A DNA stretch of 35,284 nt. It comes from Anoxybacteroides voinovskiense (GTDB lineage: Bacteria; Bacillota; Bacilli; Bacillales; Anoxybacillaceae). Each line of letters opens with the position of its first letter. Position 1 is the stretch's first letter. This document shows positions 23,261-30,660 of this stretch, piece by piece. The position numbers and the translations under genes are program-made. A model generated the notes under the pieces. The model was not told the DNA's origin. It did not search any database and saw only the letters and a list, made by a program, of their open reading frames with translations. The stretch spans positions 1-35,284 of the forward strand of contig NZ_JACIDE010000031.1 of NCBI RefSeq assembly GCF_014196205.1, written 5' to 3'.

Positions 23261-24637
23261 ATGATAACAAAGACATTACGTACGATTCAAGATATGGTGG
23301 ACGGCTTTGGACTTCATGAATCGTTTTACGACGTGATGATTACAGGGGTTTCTACCGATACGCGAACGCTGGAACGAGGGAACTTATATATTCCGTTAAA
23401 GGGAGCAACATTTAACGGCCATGCGTTTGTCGAAGAAGCGTTTGCGAAAGGAGCTAGTGCGGTGTTATGGTCAGAGGGGGAGGAGAACCAACCAGCGAAT
23501 GTGCCGCTCATTATGGTCGATGACACACTGCAAGCATTGCAACGACTAGCCCATCGCTACCGAAAGCAGCTGCCTGTGAAAGTGATTGGTATTACCGGAA
23601 GCAATGGCAAGACGACAACAAAAGATATGGTATTTTCGCTCTTAGCAACGACATACAAAACGCAAAAAACAGAGGGAAATCTCAACAACCATATTGGTTT
23701 GCCGCTGACGCTTCTTCGATTAAAGGAAGACACGGAAATGGCGGTTGTTGAGATGGGAATGAGCGGCTTTGGTGAAATCGAGCGGTTATCGCACATCGCA
23801 GAGCCTGATGTCGCAGTCATTACGAATATCGGGGAATCGCATTTGCAAGAGCTAGGGTCACGCGAAGGTATCGCGCGAGCGAAACTCGAAATTCTCTCTG
23901 GATTACAGAAAGACGGCGTGTTTGTTTATTACGGTGACGAACCGCTGTTACGAACAAAAATAGAACAGCTTTCCCCTGTCTGTCACACGATTACGTTTGG
24001 ACAGACAGCAGAAAACAACTACTATCCGCTTTCGATTTCTTTAACAGCGGAAGGAACGACGTTTACAGTGAATGCGGCACGAGAAATAGCTTTTCAGCTT
24101 CCGATTTTAGGAAAACATCACGTGCAAAACGCATTAGCAGCAATTGCCGTTGCTCGCGTTTTCGGCATTGAGTGGGAAACGATTCAAAAGGCATTTGCAA
24201 CGCTACAAATGACGCGCATGCGCACGGAATTAGAAAAGGGGGCAAATGGTGTAACCATTATTAACGACGCATACAACGCCAGCCCGACATCGATGAAAGC
24301 AGCGTTACAGTTGCTGTTTGAGTTAACAGGCTACGAGAAAAAAATCGCCGTATTAGGGGATATGCTAGAACTTGGGGAGCAAGAAGTGGAATTTCATCGG
24401 CAAATTGGAGAAATGCTCACACCAGAAAGCGTCGATTACGTATGGACGTACGGAAAGCTTGCGCGTGAAATAGCTCTTGCTGCGCAGCCTGCTTTTCCAC
24501 ACGGACGAGTGAGAGCATACGATGATAAACAAGCATTAGCAACCGACTTGCGTTCGCTCGTAACGGAAAAAGATGTCGTTTTATTCAAGGGATCGCGAGG
24601 AATGAAACTCGAAGAAATCATCCGGTCGTTACAATAA
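23261..24637 (+). CDS. murF: UDP-N-acetylmuramoyl-tripeptide--D-alanyl-D-alanine ligase
   Basis: A 458-residue Mur ligase. The N-terminal substrate domain has STDTRTLERGNLYIPLKG, the ATPase P-loop is GITGSNGKTTTKDM (about 110-123), then EGNLNNHIGLPLTLL, and EMGMSGFGEI with the catalytic Glu. The C-terminal domain has INDAYNASPTSMKAAL and GDMLELGEQE. It adds D-Ala-D-Ala to the tripeptide to finish UDP-MurNAc-pentapeptide. It is expressed with ddl, whose product it uses. The start ATG at 23261 follows AGGTG. A terminator follows at once. Confidence 0.96.
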   Translation: MITKTLRTIQDMVDGFGLHESFYDVMITGVSTDTRTLERGNLYIPLKGATFNGHAFVEEAFAKGASAVLWSEGEENQPANVPLIMVDDTLQALQRLAHRYRKQLPVKVIGITGSNGKTTTKDMVFSLLATTYKTQKTEGNLNNHIGLPLTLLRLKEDTEMAVVEMGMSGFGEIERLSHIAEPDVAVITNIGESHLQELGSREGIARAKLEILSGLQKDGVFVYYGDEPLLRTKIEQLSPVCHTITFGQTAENNYYPLSISLTAEGTTFTVNAAREIAFQLPILGKHHVQNALAAIAVARVFGIEWETIQKAFATLQMTRMRTELEKGANGVTIINDAYNASPTSMKAALQLLFELTGYEKKIAVLGDMLELGEQEVEFHRQIGEMLTPESVDYVWTYGKLAREIALAAQPAFPHGRVRAYDDKQALATDLRSLVTEKDVVLFKGSRGMKLEEIIRSLQ

Positions 24638-24660
24638 GAAGGGGATTCCCCTTCTTTTTT
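24636..24660 (+). terminator. Terminator after murF
   Basis: GAAGGGG (24638-24644) pairs with CCCCTTC (24648-24654) around ATT, followed by TTTTTT. Confidence 0.9.
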
Positions 24661-24687
24661 CATAGCGGTGATGAGGAATGATATGCA

Positions 24688-24810
24688 ATGATTGGTTCTA
24701 AAGAAAAACAGCTGCTGTTTTTGCCTTCTTCCCGTCACCATGTGTGCCACGAACCGGATTGCCAGACATTATTTCGTCACGTCGAGGCATTTTTAAAGGA
24801 AAATTTTTGA
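24688..24810 (+). pseudogene. 3' remnant of an alpha/beta hydrolase gene
   Basis: A 40-codon frame beginning at an ATG with only a distant, weak GAGG. The translation contains KEKQLLFLPSSRHHVCHEPD and LFRHVEAFLKENF. This looks like the C-terminal end of S33-type alpha/beta hydrolases, where a short strand plus S-x-H carries the catalytic His before a final F-x-x-V-x-x-FL helix. Stops lie in frame just upstream, and the murF terminator sits about 30 nt before, so the serine and acid parts are missing. Either it is a decayed gene between murF and cshA, or a small ORF that resembles one by chance. Confidence 0.5.
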
Positions 24811-24822
24811 AGTTGGTATTTA

Positions 24823-24851
24823 TTGCAAACGAGGCATAGAAATGGTATGAT
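24823..24851 (+). promoter_or_regulatory. Predicted sigma-A promoter of cshA
   Basis: TTGCAA (24823-24828), 17 bp, TATGAT (24846-24851). It implies a 5' leader of roughly 75 nt before the TTG start of cshA. Confidence 0.65.
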
Positions 24852-24932
24852 AGAAAAACATAATGTCAAGGCCCTTTCTTCCATAATGGGCAGAACGGTT
24901 TTGAACAGTAAGTAAAAGGAGTAGGAATAACA

Positions 24933-26348
24933 TTGACAACATTTCATGAATTAGGATTAAGTAATGACGTAATGAAGGCGATTAGTCGAATGGGGTTTGA
25001 AGAAACAACTCCAATCCAGGCGGAAACGATTCCGCTTAGCTTGCAAAATAAAGATGTGATCGGACAGGCGCAAACAGGAACAGGGAAAACAGCGGCATTT
25101 GGCATTCCGCTTGTTGAAAAAATTGACACAAAACAAGACGCCGTTCAAGGGCTTGTTGTGGCACCGACTCGCGAACTAGCCATTCAAGTATCAGAGGAAC
25201 TATATAAAATCGGTGCTGTCAAGCGGGTGCGTGTGCTACCGATCTACGGCGGACAAGATATTGAGCGGCAAATTCGCGCGTTGAAAAAGCGGCCGCACAT
25301 TATTGTCGGAACGCCTGGCCGGATTATTGACCACATTAACCGAAAAACACTTCGGTTAGAGCATGTGCACACCGTTGTATTAGATGAAGCAGACGAAATG
25401 CTCAACATGGGCTTTGTGGAAGATATCGAAGCGATTTTAAGCAACGTACCGACCGAACGGCAAACGCTGCTCTTCTCGGCGACGATGCCAGAGCCGATTC
25501 GTCGCATTGCGGAGCGGTTTATGAACAATCCGCATCTTGTCAAAGTGAAAGCAAAAGAAATGACCGTTCCAAACATTGAGCAATATTACTTAGAAGTACA
25601 AGAAAAGAAAAAATTCGATATTTTAACGCGCTTGCTTGATATTCAAGCACCAGAACTAGCAATTGTGTTCGGGCGAACGAAACGGCGCGTCGATGAACTG
25701 GCGGAGGCGCTCAACTTGCGCGGATATGCCGCAGAAGGCATTCATGGCGATTTAAGCCAAGCGAAACGCTTGTCGGTACTCCGTAAATTCAAAGAAGGGT
25801 CGATTGAAATTTTAGTTGCAACCGATGTAGCAGCGCGCGGTCTAGATATTTCTGGAGTTACGCACGTGTATAATTTTGATATTCCTCAAGACCCAGAAAG
25901 CTACGTTCACCGTATCGGCCGAACAGGACGGGCTGGGAAAACAGGTGTGGCGATGACGTTTGTTACCCCACGGGAAATTGGTCAGTTGCACAATATTGAA
26001 CGGACGACGAAGCGGAAAATGGAGCGGATGAAACCGCCAACGCTCGATGAAGCGTTGGAAGGACAACAACGTCTCGCCATTGAAAAGCTAGTGTCCATTG
26101 TCGAAACGGAAAACTTATCCTTTTATAAACGGGCAGCGGAAGAATTATTGGAAGAACATGACTCTGTTTCGCTTGTTGCAGCATGTATTAAGATGTTAAC
26201 GAAAGAGCCGGACACAACCCCAGTGAAATTGACGGAAGAACCACCGCTTCCGGCGAAAAAAGAGAAAAAGCGCGTCAATCGGAAAAGCGGGCAATCGACA
26301 GAAGCGGCTCGCAACCGTCAACCGAAAAAACGGCGCGTAGCGCGATAA
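24933..26348 (+). CDS. cshA: DEAD-box RNA helicase CshA
   Basis: A 471-residue helicase with the full motif set: Q motif (F-x-E-x-TPIQ), motif I AQTGTGKT (46-53), Ia PTRELA, Ib TPGR, II DEAD (151-154), III SAT (182-184), [23 protein letters not shown] and [12 protein letters not shown]. The C-terminal tail is basic ([13 protein letters not shown]..., QPKKRRVAR), as in CshA. It unwinds mRNA duplexes with the RNA degradosome and helps ribosome assembly and cold adaptation. Translation starts at TTG 24933 after AAAGGAG. It lies between murF and the rhomboid gene, as in B. subtilis. Confidence 0.96.
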   Translation: MTTFHELGLSNDVMKAISRMGFEETTPIQAETIPLSLQNKDVIGQAQTGTGKTAAFGIPLVEKIDTKQDAVQGLVVAPTRELAIQVSEELYKIGAVKRVRVLPIYGGQDIERQIRALKKRPHIIVGTPGRIIDHINRKTLRLEHVHTVVLDEADEMLNMGFVEDIEAILSNVPTERQTLLFSATMPEPIRRIAERFMNNPHLVKVKAKEMTVPNIEQYYLEVQEKKKFDILTRLLDIQAPELAIVFGRTKRRVDELAEALNLRGYAAEGIHGDLSQAKRLSVLRKFKEGSIEILVATDVAARGLDISGVTHVYNFDIPQDPESYVHRIGRTGRAGKTGVAMTFVTPREIGQLHNIERTTKRKMERMKPPTLDEALEGQQRLAIEKLVSIVETENLSFYKRAAEELLEEHDSVSLVAACIKMLTKEPDTTPVKLTEEPPLPAKKEKKRVNRKSGQSTEAARNRQPKKRRVAR

Positions 26349-26374
26349 AAACGATGCGTTTCGCATCGTTTTTT
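26349..26374. terminator. Terminator after cshA, shared with the converging rhomboid gene
   Basis: AACGATGCG pairs with CGCATCGTT around TTT, flanked by A- and T-runs on both sides. Confidence 0.9.
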
Positions 26375-26393
26375 CCATTTTTTTATAGGAGCG

Positions 26394-26984
26394 TCAGTTC
26401 AGACGAACGGCGACAAACGGTGCTAAAATCGCTCCGCTGAAAAAACCGAATAGGTGCGCAATTGTATTCATATGCGGGAAAGTGAACGTCATGGCGAACC
26501 CAGCGACAAGTGCACTAAAGATAATTCGCGCCTCCTCACGATTGACCAACTGCCGATGGAAAAGTGCGAGGTAACTGTAAACGCCTAGTATCCCAAATAT
26601 TGCCCCTGAAGCTCCGAGATGGCTATATATGATCGGAGCGAAACAAAAGGTGGCGACATTCGCTAATATTCCACTTCCAATATAGGTTACAAGAAACAGC
26701 TTTTTTCCGATCATCTTTTCTAACATTGGTCCAAAAAGCAACAAGGAAAAGGAATTGGCGACAACATGTCCGAATTGAACATGCAAAAAAAGGGAAGTCG
26801 CAAGTCGCCAATACTCTCCTTCAGCAATTGCGGCATTGAATCCGACGAACGTATCGAGAAAACGATCGGCTAATGGATGGGGAATGGTAGCGAATAAAAA
26901 AGCGAGAATGTGCACCGCGACGATGGTAGAAACGATTGGATACGAGCGAACAAACGTCAGCGGTGATTCTGTGCGAATAAACAT
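26394..26984 (-). CDS. ydcA: Rhomboid intramembrane serine protease (YdcA-like)
   Basis: A 196-residue six-helix membrane protease. The catalytic serine is in HLGASGAIFG (Ser126) and the catalytic histidine in NTIAHLFGFFSGA (His177); EYWRLATSLFLHVQFGHVVAN carries the conserved WR motif and the HxxxN-like oxyanion part. It cuts transmembrane substrates; targets are unknown. The start ATG follows AAAGGAGCGATACG. It lies between cshA and acpS like B. subtilis ydcA, but on the opposite strand to both. Confidence 0.9.
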   Translation of the reverse strand: MFIRTESPLTFVRSYPIVSTIVAVHILAFLFATIPHPLADRFLDTFVGFNAAIAEGEYWRLATSLFLHVQFGHVVANSFSLLLFGPMLEKMIGKKLFLVTYIGSGILANVATFCFAPIIYSHLGASGAIFGILGVYSYLALFHRQLVNREEARIIFSALVAGFAMTFTFPHMNTIAHLFGFFSGAILAPFVAVRLN

Positions 26985-27047
26985 CGTATCGCTCCTTTGA
27001 TAGCTTGGTTATAAAAATATATGCAAAAAAAGGGAGGGTAGAAGCGT

Positions 27048-27404
27048 ATGATTGTCGGAATCGGCATTGATATCATCGAATTAGCGCGAATCGAGAAATT
27101 CATTGAAAAGGAAAAATTTATTGCCCGCATTTTAACAGAACGAGAAAAAACGCTATTTGTTCGCTTGTCTGGACGACGAAAAGTCGAATTTTTAGCTGGA
27201 AGGTTTGCGGCAAAAGAGGCCTATGCGAAAGCACTCGGGACAGGAATCGGAAAAGAAGTATCGTTTCAAGACATTGAAGTGATAAACGATGAGTATGGGA
27301 AACCGATTATTGTATCGTCCACCGAACATCAAGTGCATGTCTCTATTTCCCACAGCCGTGAGTATGCCGTTGCCCAAGTAATTATTGAACGCTTGTCATG
27401 CTAG
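27048..27404 (+). CDS. acpS: Holo-[acyl-carrier-protein] synthase
   Basis: A 118-residue phosphopantetheinyl transferase, the usual AcpS length. Seen: [12 protein letters not shown] (Mg ligand Asp8), [21 protein letters not shown] (Glu58-type catalytic and Mg ligand) and [15 protein letters not shown]. It moves 4'-phosphopantetheine from CoA to apo-ACP for fatty acid synthesis. The start ATG at 27048 follows GGGAGGGTAG. Gene order acpS-ydcC-alr matches B. subtilis. Confidence 0.95.
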   Translation: MIVGIGIDIIELARIEKFIEKEKFIARILTEREKTLFVRLSGRRKVEFLAGRFAAKEAYAKALGTGIGKEVSFQDIEVINDEYGKPIIVSSTEHQVHVSISHSREYAVAQVIIERLSC

Positions 27405-27407
27405 TCT

Positions 27408-27436
27408 GCATATTCACCCAAGCTGTCTCATATATT
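27408..27436 (+). promoter_or_regulatory. Predicted sigma-E promoter of ydcC
   Basis: GCATATT (27408-27414) matches the sigma-E -35 KMATATT exactly. After 14 bp, CATATATT (27429-27436) matches the -10 CATACANT at 7 of 8 positions. It begins just after the acpS stop. B. subtilis ydcC belongs to the mother-cell sigma-E regulon. Confidence 0.75.
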
Positions 27437-27495
27437 GATAGTGCAAAAAAGGAGCGCGTCTCCTAACGCTCATATGAGGCAAAGGGGTTGAAAAC

Positions 27496-28509
27496 ATGAG
27501 GAAAAACTTGTTTCGCGTATTGTTAGGCATCATGTTGCTTATCGCATTAGCTGGATGCGGGACAAAATCACAAGGCGATGTCATCAAAGCACTCGATGAA
27601 AAAATGAACGACCTTACTAGCTATCAAGCGAAGGCGAAGCTGACGCTGAAAACGGGAACAGAGCCGCAAGTATATGACGTCGAGATTTGGTATAAAGAGC
27701 CGGCGTATTACCGTGTAAGCTTGAAAAACGCAGAAAAAGATCAAAGCCAAATGATTTTACGCAACGACGAGGGAGTGTTTGTCATTACCCCTGCGTTGAA
27801 CAAAACGTTCCGTTTCCAAAGCGATTGGCCTAAAAACAGTAGCCAAGCGTATTTGTATGAATCGCTCATCAAAGACATTTTAAGCGACAAAAAAGCAAAT
27901 TTTAAAGCGACAAAAGACTATTACGTCTTCGAAACAAAAACAAACTACCCAAACAGCAAAATTATTCCACGCCAAGAAATTAAATTAAGCAAAAAAGATT
28001 TATCACCAGTATCTGTAAAAGTGATGGATACCGATATGAACGCTTTATTAACCGTTCAATTTTCCAAAGTAGAATTTAATAAAAAATTTGACAAAGATGC
28101 GTTTGATACGACGAAAAATATGACAGGTGCCCGTCTCGAAATTCCAACAATGGCAAAACCAAAAAACGAGGCATTAGAAGTGATGTATCCAGTCAACTTA
28201 CCAGAAGGGGTTGAACAAATCGACGAAAAAGAAGTAGCGACAGAAAACGGAAAACGGATGATTATGACGTTCGGTGGGAAAAAAGCGTTTACGCTCGTGC
28301 AAGAAACAGCACGTGTGCTTCCAGCATCTAATACAGCTGTACTAGTCAACGGCGAACCTGTCGATTTAGGGTTTGCGGTCGGAGCATTGACCGATCATTC
28401 GCTTACTTGGACGTACAAAGGGATTGAGTTTATGATTGCTTCCAATGATTTGACACGAGAAGAAATGGTGATGATTGCCCGTTCTGTGCAAGGGAAAGCA
28501 GTGAAATAG
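27496..28509 (+). CDS. ydcC: YdcC/LolA-like sporulation lipoprotein
   Basis: A 337-residue lipoprotein: signal peptide with lipobox LAGC (acylated Cys21), then a LolA/LppX-type beta domain (KMNDLTSYQAKAKLTLKTG, VYDVEIWYKEPAYYRVSL, FRFQSDWP) and a C-terminal DUF4367-like part (GKKAFTLVQETARVLPAS, VGALTDHSLTWTYKGIEFMIAS). Such outer-leaflet proteins are thought to bind or carry lipids; the B. subtilis orthologue is mother-cell specific in sporulation. The start at 27496 follows AAAGGGG. The sigma-E-type promoter upstream supports the same timing. Confidence 0.88.
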   Translation: MRKNLFRVLLGIMLLIALAGCGTKSQGDVIKALDEKMNDLTSYQAKAKLTLKTGTEPQVYDVEIWYKEPAYYRVSLKNAEKDQSQMILRNDEGVFVITPALNKTFRFQSDWPKNSSQAYLYESLIKDILSDKKANFKATKDYYVFETKTNYPNSKIIPRQEIKLSKKDLSPVSVKVMDTDMNALLTVQFSKVEFNKKFDKDAFDTTKNMTGARLEIPTMAKPKNEALEVMYPVNLPEGVEQIDEKEVATENGKRMIMTFGGKKAFTLVQETARVLPASNTAVLVNGEPVDLGFAVGALTDHSLTWTYKGIEFMIASNDLTREEMVMIARSVQGKAVK

Positions 28510-28520
28510 CAACGTTCGTG

Positions 28521-28551
28521 CAGGCTCTTTCGGTGAGCCTGTTTTCTTTTT
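28521..28551 (+). terminator. Terminator after ydcC
   Basis: CAGGCTC (28521-28527) pairs with GAGCCTG (28535-28541), followed by TTTTCTTTTT. Confidence 0.88.
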
Positions 28552-28553
28552 GG

Positions 28554-28582
28554 TTGACATCCCTTCACTGACCGATAATAAT
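28554..28582 (+). promoter_or_regulatory. Predicted sigma-A promoter of alr
   Basis: TTGACA (28554-28559), 17 bp, AATAAT (28577-28582; five of six consensus bases). It overlaps the tail of the ydcC terminator, so alr is uncoupled from sporulation expression. Confidence 0.75.
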
Positions 28583-28619
28583 TTTTTTATAACTACGGGG
28601 AGAAGGAAGGGTTGACACC

Positions 28620-29777
28620 ATGTTTCACCGAGATACTTGGGCAGAAGTGGATTTGGATGCGATTTTTCATAACGTTGCTTCTTTGCGAGCGTTTTTACCG
28701 AAAGAAACGGCTATTATGGCAGTCGTGAAGGCGAATGCGTATGGCCATGGCGATGCGCAAGTCGCCAAAACAGCTTTAGAGGCTGGAGCATCGCATTTGG
28801 CAGTTGCTTTTTTAGACGAAGCACTTGCACTGCGGCAAAAAGGCATCCATGCGCCGATTCTTGTTTTAGGGGCAACCCGACCAGAAGATATTGATTTAGC
28901 CGCTCAAAAACAAATCGCACTCACTGTCTTCCAACAAGAATGGCTAGAGAAAGCGAAGCAGCACCACCAGAGCGGCTTACCGGTATCGTTTCATTTGAAG
29001 CTGGATACAGGGATGGGGAGATTAGGCGTAAAAGAAGAAGCAGAGACGAAGCGCATCGTGGCGATGATGGACGATCACCCGCATTTTTTGTTTGAAGGAG
29101 TGTATACTCACTTTGCGACAGCCGATGAAATTGATACGGATTATTTTTCTTTTCAATATGAAACTTTTTTGCGCATGCTCGAATGGCTACCGTATCGGCC
29201 AAAATGGGTTCATTGCGGAAATAGTGCAACAAGTCTACGATTTCCGAATAAAGTGTTCAATATCGTCCGCTTTGGGATTGCGATGTACGGGCTATCTCCG
29301 TCACTTGCCATGAAATCGTATTTACCGTTTACATTAAAGGAAGCGTTTTCCCTTCATAGCCGTGTTGTTCACGTAAAACGTCTGTTGCCTGGAGAGAAAG
29401 TAAGCTACGGTGCCACATATACAGCAGAACAAGAAGAATGGGTAGGGACGGTTCCGATTGGTTATGCGGACGGCTGGATTCGAAAACTTCAGAACTTTCG
29501 TGTATTAGTAAACGGGGAAAAGGTACCGATTATTGGGCGAATTTGCATGGATCAACTAATGGTTCGCCTGCCATCATACGTACCAATAGGAACAAAAGTG
29601 ACCCTTATCGGTCAACAAGGGGAGGAAAAAATTACGATAGATGAGGTGGCGCAATATTTAGACACCATCAACTACGAAATCCCTTGTACGATAAGTTACC
29701 GCGTGCCTCGTATTTTTTTGCGAAACAAGAGTATAATGGAAATGAGAAATGCTGTTTTAGATGGCAATAATGTATAA
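28620..29777 (+). CDS. alr: Alanine racemase
   Basis: A 385-residue fold-III PLP enzyme, typical length. PLP lysine is Lys37 in AVVKANAYGHGD; the second catalytic base is Tyr263 in EKVSYGATYTAE; LKLDTGMGRLG and GRICMDQLMV are also present. It supplies D-Ala for the Ddl/MurF steps encoded upstream. The start ATG at 28620 follows GGAGAAGGAAGGG. It precedes the ndoAI-ndoA pair, as in B. subtilis. Confidence 0.96.
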   Translation: MFHRDTWAEVDLDAIFHNVASLRAFLPKETAIMAVVKANAYGHGDAQVAKTALEAGASHLAVAFLDEALALRQKGIHAPILVLGATRPEDIDLAAQKQIALTVFQQEWLEKAKQHHQSGLPVSFHLKLDTGMGRLGVKEEAETKRIVAMMDDHPHFLFEGVYTHFATADEIDTDYFSFQYETFLRMLEWLPYRPKWVHCGNSATSLRFPNKVFNIVRFGIAMYGLSPSLAMKSYLPFTLKEAFSLHSRVVHVKRLLPGEKVSYGATYTAEQEEWVGTVPIGYADGWIRKLQNFRVLVNGEKVPIIGRICMDQLMVRLPSYVPIGTKVTLIGQQGEEKITIDEVAQYLDTINYEIPCTISYRVPRIFLRNKSIMEMRNAVLDGNNV

Positions 29778-29901
29778 ATAAACATTTTTTTCAGACGATA
29801 ACGGATAGAAGAGAAGGAAATTAACTTTGCAGCGCCTTCATTTAGTGGTATTATAAAATGGGAGCGATTAATTGGCTGCAGTTTCGTGGAGGTGTATGTT
29901 C

Positions 29902-30183
29902 GTGTCTGAATCTAGCGCAACAACGGAAATCGTCGTTCGCTTGCCCCAAGCGCTGTTAACTGAATTGGATGGCCTTGTCAAACAAGAGAACGGTAATCGC
30001 AATGAACTCATTTACCAAGCGACAAAAATGTATATTCGCGAACGGAAGAAACGGCAAATTCGCGAGGCGATGAGACGCGGTTACATGGAAATGGCGAAAA
30101 TCAATTTATCCATTGCATCGGAAGCATTTTTAGCAGAATATGAGGCCGACCACACCGTTGAACGTTTAGTTAGCGGGGGGTAA
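29902..30183 (+). CDS. ndoAI: Antitoxin EndoAI (MazE-like)
   Basis: A 93-residue protein with an N-terminal ribbon-helix-helix ([37 protein letters not shown]) and the [20 protein letters not shown] and TVERLVSGG tail of B. subtilis EndoAI. The tail binds and blocks the toxin. The GTG at 29902 (protein begins M-SESSA) fits with GGAGGTG 8 nt upstream; an ATG at 29896 is too close to that site. The toxin gene starts 4 nt after its stop. Confidence 0.95.
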   Translation: MSESSATTEIVVRLPQALLTELDGLVKQENGNRNELIYQATKMYIRERKKRQIREAMRRGYMEMAKINLSIASEAFLAEYEADHTVERLVSGG

Positions 30184-30187
30184 TGCT

Positions 30188-30538
30188 TTGATTGTCAAAC
30201 GTGGCGACGTTTATTTTGCGGATCTTTCCCCTGTCGTTGGCTCAGAACAAGGAGGCGTTCGTCCGGTATTAGTCATTCAAAATGACATCGGAAATCGGTT
30301 TAGCCCGACGGTCATTGTGGCGGCGATTACAGCCCAAATCCAAAAAGCGAAGCTGCCGACGCATGTCGAAATTGATGCAAAACGCTACGGGTTTGAGCGC
30401 GATTCCGTCATTCTTTTAGAGCAAATTCGGACGATTGACAAACAGCGGCTAACGGATAAAATTACTCACTTAGACGATGAAATGATGGATAAAGTAGACG
30501 AAGCACTGCAAATTAGTTTAGGACTTATCGACTTTTAA
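30188..30538 (+). CDS. ndoA: Endoribonuclease toxin EndoA (MazF)
   Basis: A 116-residue MazF, nearly identical by eye to B. subtilis Endo[46 protein letters not shown] and [20 protein letters not shown]. The active-site Arg and Thr are in RPVLVIQND and VAAIT. EndoA cuts RNA at UACAU-type sites (known in B. subtilis). It starts at TTG 30188; GGGGGG at the end of ndoAI serves as the ribosome site, giving translational coupling and a weak start that favours antitoxin excess. Confidence 0.96.
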   Translation: MIVKRGDVYFADLSPVVGSEQGGVRPVLVIQNDIGNRFSPTVIVAAITAQIQKAKLPTHVEIDAKRYGFERDSVILLEQIRTIDKQRLTDKITHLDDEMMDKVDEALQISLGLIDF

Positions 30539-30591
30539 TCAGCAAAGGGCAGGTCGCGTCCGATCTGTCCACTGAATATAGGGTTGTTAGA

Positions 30592-30627
30592 GAATAGCTA
30601 CACCATTGTAGCTATTTTTATTTTTTG
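30592..30627 (+). terminator. Terminator after ndoA
   Basis: AATAGCTAC (30593-30601) pairs with GTAGCTATT (30608-30616), followed by TTTATTTTTT. Confidence 0.9.
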
Positions 30628-30660
30628 GTAAAATGACGATTATTACATAGTTGGAGGTTA

